The notes under the pieces: model-generated
Seen by the model: the letters and a program-made list of their open reading frames with translations, nothing else
Database searches by the model: none
What the model was told of the DNA's origin: nothing
Made by a program: the position numbers and the translations under genes
Shown here: positions 1 to 5,135 of the stretch, piece by piece
Position numbering within the stretch: position 1 is the first letter of the stretch
How the letters are laid out: every line of letters starts with the position of its first letter
Assembly (NCBI GenBank): GCA_018267355.1
Contig: JAFDYP010000397.1
Location: 1-5,135, forward strand
Origin: Bacteroidota bacterium
Lineage (GTDB): Bacteria > Bacteroidota > Bacteroidia > Chitinophagales > LD1
Direction of reading: 5' to 3'
DNA: 5,135 nt

Positions 1-91
1 CAGCCGCGGTCCATTCATCATTTCCCAGTTCATCTTTATAGTCCGCTATTGCTTCCCGCGTATGTGTGGACTTCCTTCTGATCAGTAGCAT
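1..91 (-). CDS. Possible 5' end of an unidentified gene running off the left edge
   Basis: The minus strand is open from position 247 to the window edge in this frame; the upstream stop is TAA at 250-248. The first ATG is at 91-89 and gives about 30 residues before the edge. The visible peptide begins MLLIRRKSTHTREAIADYK and continues with an acidic, apparently helical stretch. I do not recognise a family. The ATG follows a purine-rich stretch (GACAGAAAGAA), compatible with the A-rich starts elsewhere in the window. An open frame of about 80 codons can occur by chance, and a GTG at 247 would be an alternative start overlapping the plus-strand ORF at 178-366. If real, the gene is transcribed away from the cinA-like gene. 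Confidence 0.28.
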   Translation of the reverse strand, partial: MLLIRRKSTHTREAIADYKDELGNDEWTAA

Positions 92-177
92 TTCTTTCTG
101 TCTTGGATGGTGTAGTCCCAAAATGTATGCCCTCAGATGGTATATACTTTGGCCGTGAAAGAATAAAGCACTAACAA

Positions 178-366
178 ATGATCTGGCGAACAGCAACTCC
201 GGCCCTGACAGGCAAAGAATCCATAGATGTCCATGATAGTGATACACTTAAGCACTATGCGATCCTACCGGGAATAGAGGAGCAGTACATCTTGCAGGCA
301 GTCTATGAGGCAGGAAGAGGCTGGCAGATATTCAGTACCGGCTGCAAAACAAACAACAGACTTTAG
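178..366 (+). CDS. Doubtful small hypothetical protein, 62 residues
   Basis: An ATG-to-TAG frame encodes 62 residues. I recognise no family. The peptide has no signal sequence, no membrane segment and only one cysteine, near its end. It would lie 41 bp upstream of the cinA-like gene on the same strand, so it could be a leader gene of that transcript. An AT-rich stretch about 25 bp before the ATG (TATACTTTG, 144-152) resembles, with one extra base in the spacer, the Bacteroidota -7 element TAnnTTTG; I saw no convincing -33 partner. Against it: it is short, has no conserved motif, and a minus-strand frame is open across part of the same bases. I list it only because nothing better explains this stretch. 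Confidence 0.22.
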   Translation: MIWRTATPALTGKESIDVHDSDTLKHYAILPGIEEQYILQAVYEAGRGWQIFSTGCKTNNRL

Positions 367-407
367 CATAATTTCCTCACGTATACAATAAAATACCCAT
401 CCATATC

Positions 408-884
408 ATGCACCATATTACAAACAAACTAGTCCAGACACTCAGGAAAAAAGGTTTGACTGTAGCTTTGGCTGAGAGTATGACCTGTGGCCTGGCAGCT
501 CATCAGCTCTCCACGTGTATCGGTACCAGCGAGATACTGCTCGGCAGCATTGTTTGTTATTCCCCGTTGGTCAAAACCTCACTGTTAGGTATCTCTGAAG
601 GCACTATAAATAAATACACTGCAGAATCTCAAGAGATCACAGATCAACTGGCCCGCAAGCTAAGGAGGCTGATCAAAGCTGATATCTGTGCGGCAGTCAC
701 AGGACTAGCGGCCCCTGGCGGAAGCGAAACATCTGGCAAGCCCGTAGGTACAGTATTCATATCCGTGCTATATCGCAATAAACTCCACAGTGAGCGAAAA
801 CTATTTCGCGGCACTCCCACCGAGATTAGGAAAAAGGCCAGCAGGGCACTTTATCAATTCATCTTGAGAACATTAAAAGAATAA
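408..884 (+). CDS. Stand-alone CinA C-terminal domain protein, probable nicotinamide-nucleotide amidase (PncC-like)
   Basis: The 158-residue protein is a complete CinA C-terminal domain (CinA_C family), which usually spans about 155-165 residues. Members of PncC type hydrolyse nicotinamide mononucleotide to nicotinate mononucleotide and ammonia in the cytoplasm, returning pyridine nucleotides to NAD synthesis. Seen here: AESMTCG at residues 22-28 (family AESxTGG, containing the serine thought to be catalytic), the Y51-K56 segment matching the conserved YxxxxK region, a TAESQEIT helix start near 71-78, VTGLAAPGG at 97-105 (family TGxAGPGG) and KPVGTVFI at 111-118. The N-terminal molybdopterin-binding-like domain of full-length CinA is absent, and the domain starts almost at residue 1, so the ATG at 408 fits. 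Departures from consensus are Cys for Gly at residue 27 and Ala for Gly at 102. The family is firm; enzyme activity is inferred from homology. The gene converges on the SDR gene with 61 bp between the stops. Confidence 0.9.
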   Translation: MHHITNKLVQTLRKKGLTVALAESMTCGLAAHQLSTCIGTSEILLGSIVCYSPLVKTSLLGISEGTINKYTAESQEITDQLARKLRRLIKADICAAVTGLAAPGGSETSGKPVGTVFISVLYRNKLHSERKLFRGTPTEIRKKASRALYQFILRTLKE

Positions 885-894
885 CCCTGACATA

Positions 895-928
895 AATATG
901 GCCGCTACTCTCCAGCGGCGGCCATATT
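895..928. terminator. Probable bidirectional terminator between converging genes
   Basis: A perfect 11-bp inverted repeat, AATATGGCCGC (895-905) and GCGGCCATATT (918-928), encloses a 12-base loop. It lies 10 bases after the stop of the cinA-like gene and 17 bases after the stop of the SDR gene on the other strand. A shorter alternative pairing (GCCGCT 901-906 with AGCGGC 914-919, loop of 7) uses the same GC core. There is no long U tract on either side, but the AT-rich outer stem (AATAT/ATATT) gives a few U residues in both transcripts. The position between convergent 3' ends supports termination in both directions. Confidence 0.65.
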
Positions 929-945
929 CAGTCTCCACGAAACAA

Positions 946-1743
946 TTACTTCTTCGGTTTTCTCACTGGTTCTTGTTTTTTCTTGGTCTGTTCCGCTACA
1001 GCGCTGTCCGGTGTCACGGCAGATACCGCCACCTGAGCCTTATTTTTGAAACCTGACACGATCATATCCTTGCCGGCCATCAGGGCATCATAACCATCCT
1101 GCGCCACCACGGCGGGGTCGGCCATTTCAGATTTGTCCTGTACAGCCTTAGAGTTGGTCATATCGGCTTTATTGAAAAAGTCGGTGTCTGTCACGCCGGG
1201 CAGCAGCGCAGTGATGGTGATGCCCTCCTCCTCTGCTAGCTCTGAGCGGATAGCCTCGGTAAAGGACTGTACAAAGGCCTTGGTACCATGATAGACAGAC
1301 TGCCAGGGGCTGGGTCCTTTAGAGGCGATGGAGGAGAGGTTTAATACCTTGCCATCACCACGGGCTATCATGTCTTTCAGGAAATATTTTGTCAGCTCTA
1401 CTAGCGAGCAGATATTGAGCTGTATGATGGCCAGCTCACGCTCTATCTCCGTCTCGGCAAATTTGCCGTACAGCCCCTGCCCTGCATCATTCACGAGGAT
1501 ATTGACATGCAGCCCCTGTGCGGTTACCTCATCATAGAGCTGCCGTGCACTGCCCGGCTCCATCAGGTCCTTTTGGATGATCTTCACATCCACGCCCTTC
1601 TGCTGCAGCTCCTGCTGGGCGAGCGTCAGGTTTTCCATATTGCGGGATACGAGGATGAGATTGTAGCCATCCTTTGCAAAAATATCTGCCAGTGCACGGC
1701 CTATCCCATTGCTGCCACCGGTGATCAACGTGTAATTTTTCAT
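946..1743 (-). CDS. Short-chain dehydrogenase/reductase (SDR), classical DltE-like type
   Basis: The 265-residue protein is a classical SDR with a single Rossmann fold that transfers hydride between NAD(P)H and a carbonyl or alcohol; the substrate cannot be told. Seen: the dinucleotide motif TGGSNGIG at residues 8-15, S33-R34 after the second strand (an Arg here usually favours NADP), NDAG at 85-88 in place of the usual NNAG, and the catalytic tetrad N110, S138, Y151, K155 in the YxxxK arrangement, followed by LPGVTDT. A Lys-rich tail of about 20 residues ends the protein. I chose the ATG at 1743 because the glycine motif then starts at residue 8, as is normal. The longer frame from 1800 would overlap the end of the upstream dehydrogenase and add 19 residues of no family character. 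It begins 25 bp after the dehydrogenase stop, so the two are probably co-transcribed. Confidence 0.93.
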   Translation of the reverse strand: MKNYTLITGGSNGIGRALADIFAKDGYNLILVSRNMENLTLAQQELQQKGVDVKIIQKDLMEPGSARQLYDEVTAQGLHVNILVNDAGQGLYGKFAETEIERELAIIQLNICSLVELTKYFLKDMIARGDGKVLNLSSIASKGPSPWQSVYHGTKAFVQSFTEAIRSELAEEEGITITALLPGVTDTDFFNKADMTNSKAVQDKSEMADPAVVAQDGYDALMAGKDMIVSGFKNKAQVAVSAVTPDSAVAEQTKKKQEPVRKPKK

Positions 1744-1768
1744 TGCTTTTATTTTATGTGATCCGTTA

Positions 1769-2926
1769 TTAGGGTTTGAGTATGACTTTGACGCAGCCAT
1801 CTTCTTTCTTATTGAAGATGTCGTAGGCCTTGTCTACCTCGCTCAGCGGCATCCGGTGGGTGATGATGTCATCCAGGCGGATACGGCCCTCCTCTACGTG
1901 CTTGATCAGGTCGTCTATATAGTTGTGTACCGGTGCCTGCCCGCCCCACATCTGTATCCCTTTGTCAAAGAGCTGCCCTATGGGAAAATTGTCATATGGC
2001 ATACCATAGACGCCGAGTACGGATATCTTGCCCCCACGGCGCACAGCAGAGCAGCACATCTTCAGCGCATTGATAGATCCCATCTCACCTTGTATGATAT
2101 TGGCCGCTTTCTCCAGCACAGACCTTTTGGCCTCCATACCTACGGCATCTATACAGATGTCAGCGCCGCGTCCTCCGGTCATGCTGCGTACTTTCTCTAT
2201 AGCTTCTTTTTCGTCCGTCACATTGATGGTATCTACATTATTGACCCTGCGGGCCATATCGAGGCGGTAGTCCAGGTAGTCCAGTGCGATGACACGACCG
2301 GCACCCATCAGCCACGCACACTTCTGCGCCATGAGGCCCACCGGCCCCGAGCCAAAGATGGCCACCGTATCTCCCGGCTGTATGCCAGCCTTTACCACAC
2401 CGGTATAGCCGGTAGGAAATATATCAGTGAGAAAAAGTACCTGCTCGTCAGACAGTGCATCTGAGATCTTGCGCGGGCCCTCATCAGCATAGGGTACACG
2501 TACGTACTCCGCCTGCCCACCATTGTAGCCGCCATACAGATCTGTGTAGCCGAAGAGTGCGCCGCCTTTCTCCTCCAGCAGGCCACCCTCGGGACCATAG
2601 TTGTCATTAGAGTTCATACAGTGGCCCGGCTCATGATGCTCGCAAAACCAGCACTGACCACAAGAGATAGGAAATGGTACTACCACACGATCACCTCGTT
2701 TCAGGTTTTTCACCCCGGCGCCTACTTCCTCTACGATGCCCATAAACTCATGGCCCATCACAAAGGGGCGCTTCTGAGGTATAAACCCATTATAGATATG
2801 CAGGTCCGAGCCACAAATGGCCGTAGAGGTCACCTTGAGAATAATATCCTGCTGGTCCATGATGGTCGGATCAGGTACGGTATCGGCAGTGATCTTTTTA
2901 GGATGGTGGAAGACAGCAGCTTTCAT
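1769..2926 (-). CDS. Zinc-dependent alcohol dehydrogenase, formaldehyde-dehydrogenase-like (MDR superfamily)
   Basis: The 385-residue protein is a medium-chain zinc dehydrogenase of the formaldehyde-dehydrogenase-like subgroup, at its usual length. It probably oxidises an alcohol or aldehyde with NAD in the cytosol; the exact substrate is not shown by sequence. Seen: catalytic-zinc ligands C38 (ICGSD), H59 and E60 (GHEFMG), a structural-zinc lobe C89, C92, C95 and C103, D168 in TDIFPTGYTG (the position of a zinc-contacting Asp in this subgroup), and GSGPVG at 192-197 followed by D216 at the end of the next strand, which favours NAD over NADP. The insert around residues 104-140 (NDNYGPEGG, YGGYNGGQAEYVRVP) is typical of this subgroup. 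The ATG at 2926 starts MKAAVF as in relatives; the longer frame from 2971 adds 15 residues without family character. It leads a probable operon with the SDR gene and is divergent from the DUF3606-ligase operon. Confidence 0.94.
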   Translation of the reverse strand: MKAAVFHHPKKITADTVPDPTIMDQQDIILKVTSTAICGSDLHIYNGFIPQKRPFVMGHEFMGIVEEVGAGVKNLKRGDRVVVPFPISCGQCWFCEHHEPGHCMNSNDNYGPEGGLLEEKGGALFGYTDLYGGYNGGQAEYVRVPYADEGPRKISDALSDEQVLFLTDIFPTGYTGVVKAGIQPGDTVAIFGSGPVGLMAQKCAWLMGAGRVIALDYLDYRLDMARRVNNVDTINVTDEKEAIEKVRSMTGGRGADICIDAVGMEAKRSVLEKAANIIQGEMGSINALKMCCSAVRRGGKISVLGVYGMPYDNFPIGQLFDKGIQMWGGQAPVHNYIDDLIKHVEEGRIRLDDIITHRMPLSEVDKAYDIFNKKEDGCVKVILKP

Positions 2927-2947
2927 GTTGAATCTTTTTTGTTTTAA

Positions 2948-2974
2948 ACGGAGAGGAAAGCAATCTATCATCCA
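2948..2974 (-). promoter_or_regulatory. Weak sigma-54-like promoter candidate for the dehydrogenase operon
   Basis: Read on the minus strand, TGGATGATAGATTGCT (2974-2959) has the GG-N10-GC geometry of sigma-54 promoters. The -12 box TTGCT is perfect, but only TGG of the -24 box TGGCAC is kept. It predicts a start near 2948, leaving about a 22-base leader before the ATG at 2926. GG-N10-GC alone occurs often by chance, so this is tentative. Confidence 0.25.
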
Positions 2975-2997
2975 AAGAGCAGTCCTTGGAAAATCCT

Positions 2998-3061
2998 CTG
3001 ACAGTCAGGCATATGATCTTTAGGCCCTGACAGCATCCTGAGCAAAACGCGTACATCCTGA
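2998..3061. repeat. Cluster of short direct and inverted repeats in the divergent intergenic region
   Basis: CTGACAGTCAG (2998-3008) is a perfect inverted repeat of 5-bp arms around one base. CTGACAG recurs at 3027-3033, so GTCAGG (3004-3009) and CCTGAC (3026-3031) also form an inverted pair. The octamer CATCCTGA occurs at 3034-3041 and again at 3054-3061, exactly 20 bp apart, about two helical turns. These could be regulator half-sites shared by the two divergent operons, but they are short and may be chance. Confidence 0.3.
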
Positions 3062-3104
3062 CGCACATGGGGCAAAAATTAGATAGCTGGCGCCTGCATA
3101 TGTC

Positions 3105-3131
3105 TTGGCACTTGCTTTGAGGCCCTTTTAA
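3105..3131 (+). promoter_or_regulatory. Sigma-54-like promoter candidate for the DUF3606-ligase operon
   Basis: TTGGCACTTGCTTTGAG (3105-3121) contains a perfect -24 box TTGGCAC and, after the correct five-base spacer, TTG of the -12 box. The sigma-54 consensus is TGGCAC-N5-TTGCW; here the last two positions are A and G, so the highly conserved -12 GC is GA. The predicted start is near 3131, about 15 bases before the ATG at 3146. Position and -24 match are good; the -12 mismatch lowers confidence. Confidence 0.35.
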
Positions 3132-3145
3132 GAAAACCATACATT

Positions 3146-3349
3146 ATGTCAGACGATAAAAACAAAAACGGAAAACAAGACAGGGACCGCATCAACGTCA
3201 ATGAAGCATATGAGCTTCGAGACTGGGCCGAGAAATTTGGAGTATCTGCAGAGGAGCTGAAGAAGGCAGTAGCCGAAGTTGGTCCTATGGCGAGCGCCGT
3301 AGAACAGCAGCTCCGCGAGATGAAGAAAAAATCAGGCGAAAATGCCTAA
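3146..3349 (+). CDS. DUF3606 family small protein
   Basis: This 67-residue cytosolic protein matches the DUF3606 family, whose members are about 60 residues long and of unknown function. Seen: a charged Lys/Asp/Asn-rich start (residues 1-14), then the family core DRINVNEAYELRDWAEKFG (residues 14-32) and a second helical part with VSAEELKKAVAEVG (33-46), and a polar helical tail ending in Lys-rich residues. The core resembles a short helical fold in which W27, F31 and G32 are recurrent positions. There is no signal peptide or membrane segment. Its last 8 bases overlap the ligase start, so the two are almost certainly co-transcribed and probably translationally coupled. That context hints at a link to DNA end repair or its stress conditions, but no biochemical role should be assigned. 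No Shine-Dalgarno is visible; the leader is A/T-rich. Confidence 0.88.
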   Translation: MSDDKNKNGKQDRDRINVNEAYELRDWAEKFGVSAEELKKAVAEVGPMASAVEQQLREMKKKSGENA

Positions 3350-5135
3350 GGCTGCCAGCAAGCCAGAAAAGGCAGCCAAAGCACTACCATCGCCCGCTGC
3401 ACCGAGGCGGGCTGATGCAAAGGCAATATTGGCGCAGGCGCCAAAGGGAAGATTCCCTGTGGGCCTGCTGCCTATGCTGGCCAAACTGGCACCAGCCCCA
3501 TTTGAGAATGACGAATGGCTATATGAAGTGAAGTGGGATGGCTATCGTGCTATCGCCTTCATGTATAGCAAAAAGTATGATCTCCGTTCACGCAATGACA
3601 AGTCCTTCGCAGAAAAATTCTACCCCGTCTTTGAAGCGATCAAGGCGTGGGGTATAGATGCGATAGTAGATGGCGAGATCGTGGTAGTAGATGAGCAGGG
3701 TATGCCCCGATTCAATGCCCTGCAAAACTGGCGCAGTGAGGCTGATGGCTCACTGGTCTACTATGTCTTTGATATCATGTGGCTGGATGGCCGTGACCTG
3801 ACACAGTTGCCTCTCACTGACCGCCGTACCATATTGGCATCCGTCATGCCTCGCCGTGAAGGACTGATCAGGCTGAGTGAGGTATTTGATCTGAAGGGTA
3901 CGGACTTCTTTGAGACCATCCGCCAGCTGGGCATGGAGGGCATCATGGCCAAGCGAAAGGAAAGCACCTATCAGCCCGATGGGCGCAGTGGCGACTGGAT
4001 GAAGATCAAGAGCAACCGGCGGCAGGAGATGGTGATAGGCGGCTACACGATCAATGAAGGCACGAGTAAACCTTTCAGTTCGCTGCTCGTGGGTGTCTAT
4101 GAGGGCAAGAAGCTCGTCTATACAGGCAAGGTAGGTACGGGATTCAATACTGTTATGCAGAAGGATATGATGAAGCAGTTTGAGCCGCTGGTCACAGACA
4201 AAGTACCCTTCACTACGGAGCCGGATATCAATAAGCCTTCGCGATTCAATCCTGATCCGCCAAAGGCTACGGCTGTGTATCTGAAACCAAGTCTGGTCTG
4301 CGAGGTGAGCTACGCCGAAATGACCGGAGACGGGATCATGCGGCATCCGTCCTTTGAGGGTATGCGGGCGGACAAGGCTGCCAATAAAGTCGTATTGGAG
4401 AAACCCTCTGCCCCACCGGCGGATAAGGTTTCCAAAAAGATAGTCAAGGCTGCCAAGAGCTCGCGGAAGACACTGCTTAATCCTACTGATGAGATGCAGG
4501 TCCGCATCGTGAATGGCCATGAGCTGAAATTTACCAATCTGTCTAAACTCTACTGGCCGGAAGATAAGATCGCCAAGCGTGACATGATCAACTATTACTA
4601 TCAGGTGGCTCCCTTCATCCTCCCATATCTGAAAGACAGGCCGCAGTCCCTGAAGCGCTATCCTGATGGCATACATGGTGAGAACTTCTTCCAGAAAGAC
4701 TTTACAGCCAAGGCGCCCGACTGGATCAAGACCTACCGCTATCATAGTGATGCTGATGACCGGGATAGAAACTACATAGTAGGAGATGATGAGGCTACGC
4801 TGCTCTTCATGGCAGGGCTCGGCAGTATAGAGCTCAATCCCTGGAGCAGCCGGGTGAGCAAGACAGACTATCCTGACTGGTGTGTGATAGACCTGGATCC
4901 GGATCAGAATACCTTTGAGCAGGTGATCAAGGCGGCTCAGGTGACCCATGATATGCTCGACTCGCTCGGCGTGCCCTCCTACTGCAAAACCTCCGGCTCG
5001 ACGGGCCTGCATATCTATATACCACTGGGTGCGAAATATACCTACGAGCAGTCTAAAGAATTTGCCCGTGTGATCGCTACGCTGGTACATAGGGAGATAC
5101 CAAAGTTCACCAGCATAGAGCGCAAGGTAGCAGAC
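3342..5135 (+). CDS. ligD: LigD-like ATP-dependent DNA ligase with ligase and polymerase domains (partial, 3' end outside window)
   Basis: The 598 visible residues form a multidomain end-joining ligase. LigD enzymes work with Ku to process and seal double-strand breaks. Domain order: a Lys/Ala/Pro-rich N-terminus (1-37); an adenylation domain with the nucleotidyl lysine K64 in EVKWDGYR, D110-G111-E112, the FDI region, E199 to K204 in EGIMAKR, and WMKIK at 219-223; an OB-fold to about residue 345; a Lys/Pro-rich linker (about 349-384); then a primase-polymerase domain from about 387, with H445 to K452 (HGENFFQK), metal-binding D517 and D519 (IDLDPD) and SGSTGLH at 551-557. The third polymerase Asp is expected just beyond the edge. 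The ATG at 3342 is the first possible start, because TGA at 3321-3323 closes this frame upstream. There is therefore no N-terminal phosphoesterase domain; one after the polymerase cannot be excluded. It overlaps the DUF3606 gene by 8 bases. Confidence 0.95.
   Translation, partial: MPKAASKPEKAAKALPSPAAPRRADAKAILAQAPKGRFPVGLLPMLAKLAPAPFENDEWLYEVKWDGYRAIAFMYSKKYDLRSRNDKSFAEKFYPVFEAIKAWGIDAIVDGEIVVVDEQGMPRFNALQNWRSEADGSLVYYVFDIMWLDGRDLTQLPLTDRRTILASVMPRREGLIRLSEVFDLKGTDFFETIRQLGMEGIMAKRKESTYQPDGRSGDWMKIKSNRRQEMVIGGYTINEGTSKPFSSLLVGVYEGKKLVYTGKVGTGFNTVMQKDMMKQFEPLVTDKVPFTTEPDINKPSRFNPDPPKATAVYLKPSLVCEVSYAEMTGDGIMRHPSFEGMRADKAANKVVLEKPSAPPADKVSKKIVKAAKSSRKTLLNPTDEMQVRIVNGHELKFTNLSKLYWPEDKIAKRDMINYYYQVAPFILPYLKDRPQSLKRYPDGIHGENFFQKDFTAKAPDWIKTYRYHSDADDRDRNYIVGDDEATLLFMAGLGSIELNPWSSRVSKTDYPDWCVIDLDPDQNTFEQVIKAAQVTHDMLDSLGVPSYCKTSGSTGLHIYIPLGAKYTYEQSKEFARVIATLVHREIPKFTSIERKVAD

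Larger units (their letters stand above)
1..407. other. Left-end region with no confident gene
   Basis: This stretch of about 400 bases holds only two weak coding candidates: a minus-strand fragment at the edge and a 62-residue plus-strand ORF. I see no tRNA-like cloverleaf, tandem repeat or insertion-sequence end. The 41 bases just before the cinA-like gene (367-407) are AT-rich and could carry its translation start signals. The region may be the upstream intergenic space between a leftward gene beyond the edge and the rightward cinA-like gene. Confidence 0.4.

Noticed and set aside
1744..1800. N-terminal extension of the SDR to the ATG at 1800
   Set aside because: It would overlap the end of the upstream dehydrogenase gene and move the glycine-rich motif 19 residues further from the N-terminus than is normal for the family.
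1856..2464. A 202-residue plus-strand open frame
   Set aside because: It is antisense to the zinc dehydrogenase gene, which shows all zinc and cofactor motifs; the antisense peptide has no family character.
2927..2971. N-terminal extension of the zinc dehydrogenase to the ATG at 2971
   Set aside because: Relatives start with a sequence like MKAAVF, which matches the ATG at 2926; the 15 extra residues resemble translated leader DNA.
2898..3140. An 80-residue minus-strand open frame across the divergent intergenic region
   Set aside because: It runs into the dehydrogenase gene in a different frame, is rich in Cys without ordered spacing, and contains no recognised motif; the region fits better as a promoter region.
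3750..5090. A 446-residue open frame on the minus strand
   Set aside because: It lies wholly antisense to the ligase/polymerase gene, whose motifs are intact across the same bases. The antisense peptide is rich in His, Arg, Ile and Leu without any recognisable domain, as expected from the codon bias of the real gene.
1..5135. CRISPR array, insertion sequence, tRNA or rRNA gene
   Set aside because: I saw no regularly spaced repeats, no transposase-like protein or paired terminal inverted repeats, and no tRNA- or rRNA-like stretch anywhere in the window.

Overview
The window looks like a chromosomal segment of a Bacteroidota bacterium, most likely from a Chitinophagaceae-type lineage. That placement is an inference from protein style, from A-rich translation starts without clear Shine-Dalgarno sequences, and from moderate GC content; it is not proven. 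Four genes are confidently identified and complete or nearly so (a CinA C-terminal-type amidase, an SDR oxidoreductase, a zinc alcohol/formaldehyde-type dehydrogenase and a DUF3606 small protein). A fifth large gene, an LigD-type DNA ligase, runs off the right edge.

Layout. Positions 1-407 are poorly explained: a possible 5' end of a minus-strand gene leaves the left edge (1-91), and a doubtful 62-residue plus-strand ORF lies at 178-366. A stand-alone pncC/cinA-C-like gene follows at 408-884 (+). It converges on a minus-strand pair, and a strong hairpin at 895-928 sits between the converging 3' ends as a likely two-way terminator. The minus-strand pair is a zinc-dependent dehydrogenase (1769-2926) followed after 25 bp by a short-chain dehydrogenase/reductase (946-1743), which looks like a two-gene operon. 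A 219-bp divergent intergenic region (2927-3145) separates this pair from a plus-strand operon. That operon holds a 67-residue DUF3606 protein (3146-3349) and an LigD-like gene that overlaps it by 8 bases (3342 to beyond 5135).

How the genes may work together. The ligase gene encodes an ATP-dependent ligase domain followed by a primase-polymerase domain, the core of bacterial non-homologous end joining; no Ku gene is visible here. The oxidoreductase pair suggests aldehyde/alcohol or general carbonyl metabolism, and PncC-type amidases salvage pyridine nucleotides. A stress- or stationary-phase-linked neighbourhood is a reasonable reading but is inference. The most interesting points are the tight DUF3606-ligD coupling, the absence of an N-terminal phosphoesterase domain in the LigD-like protein, and sigma-54-like promoter elements pointing both ways out of the divergent region.
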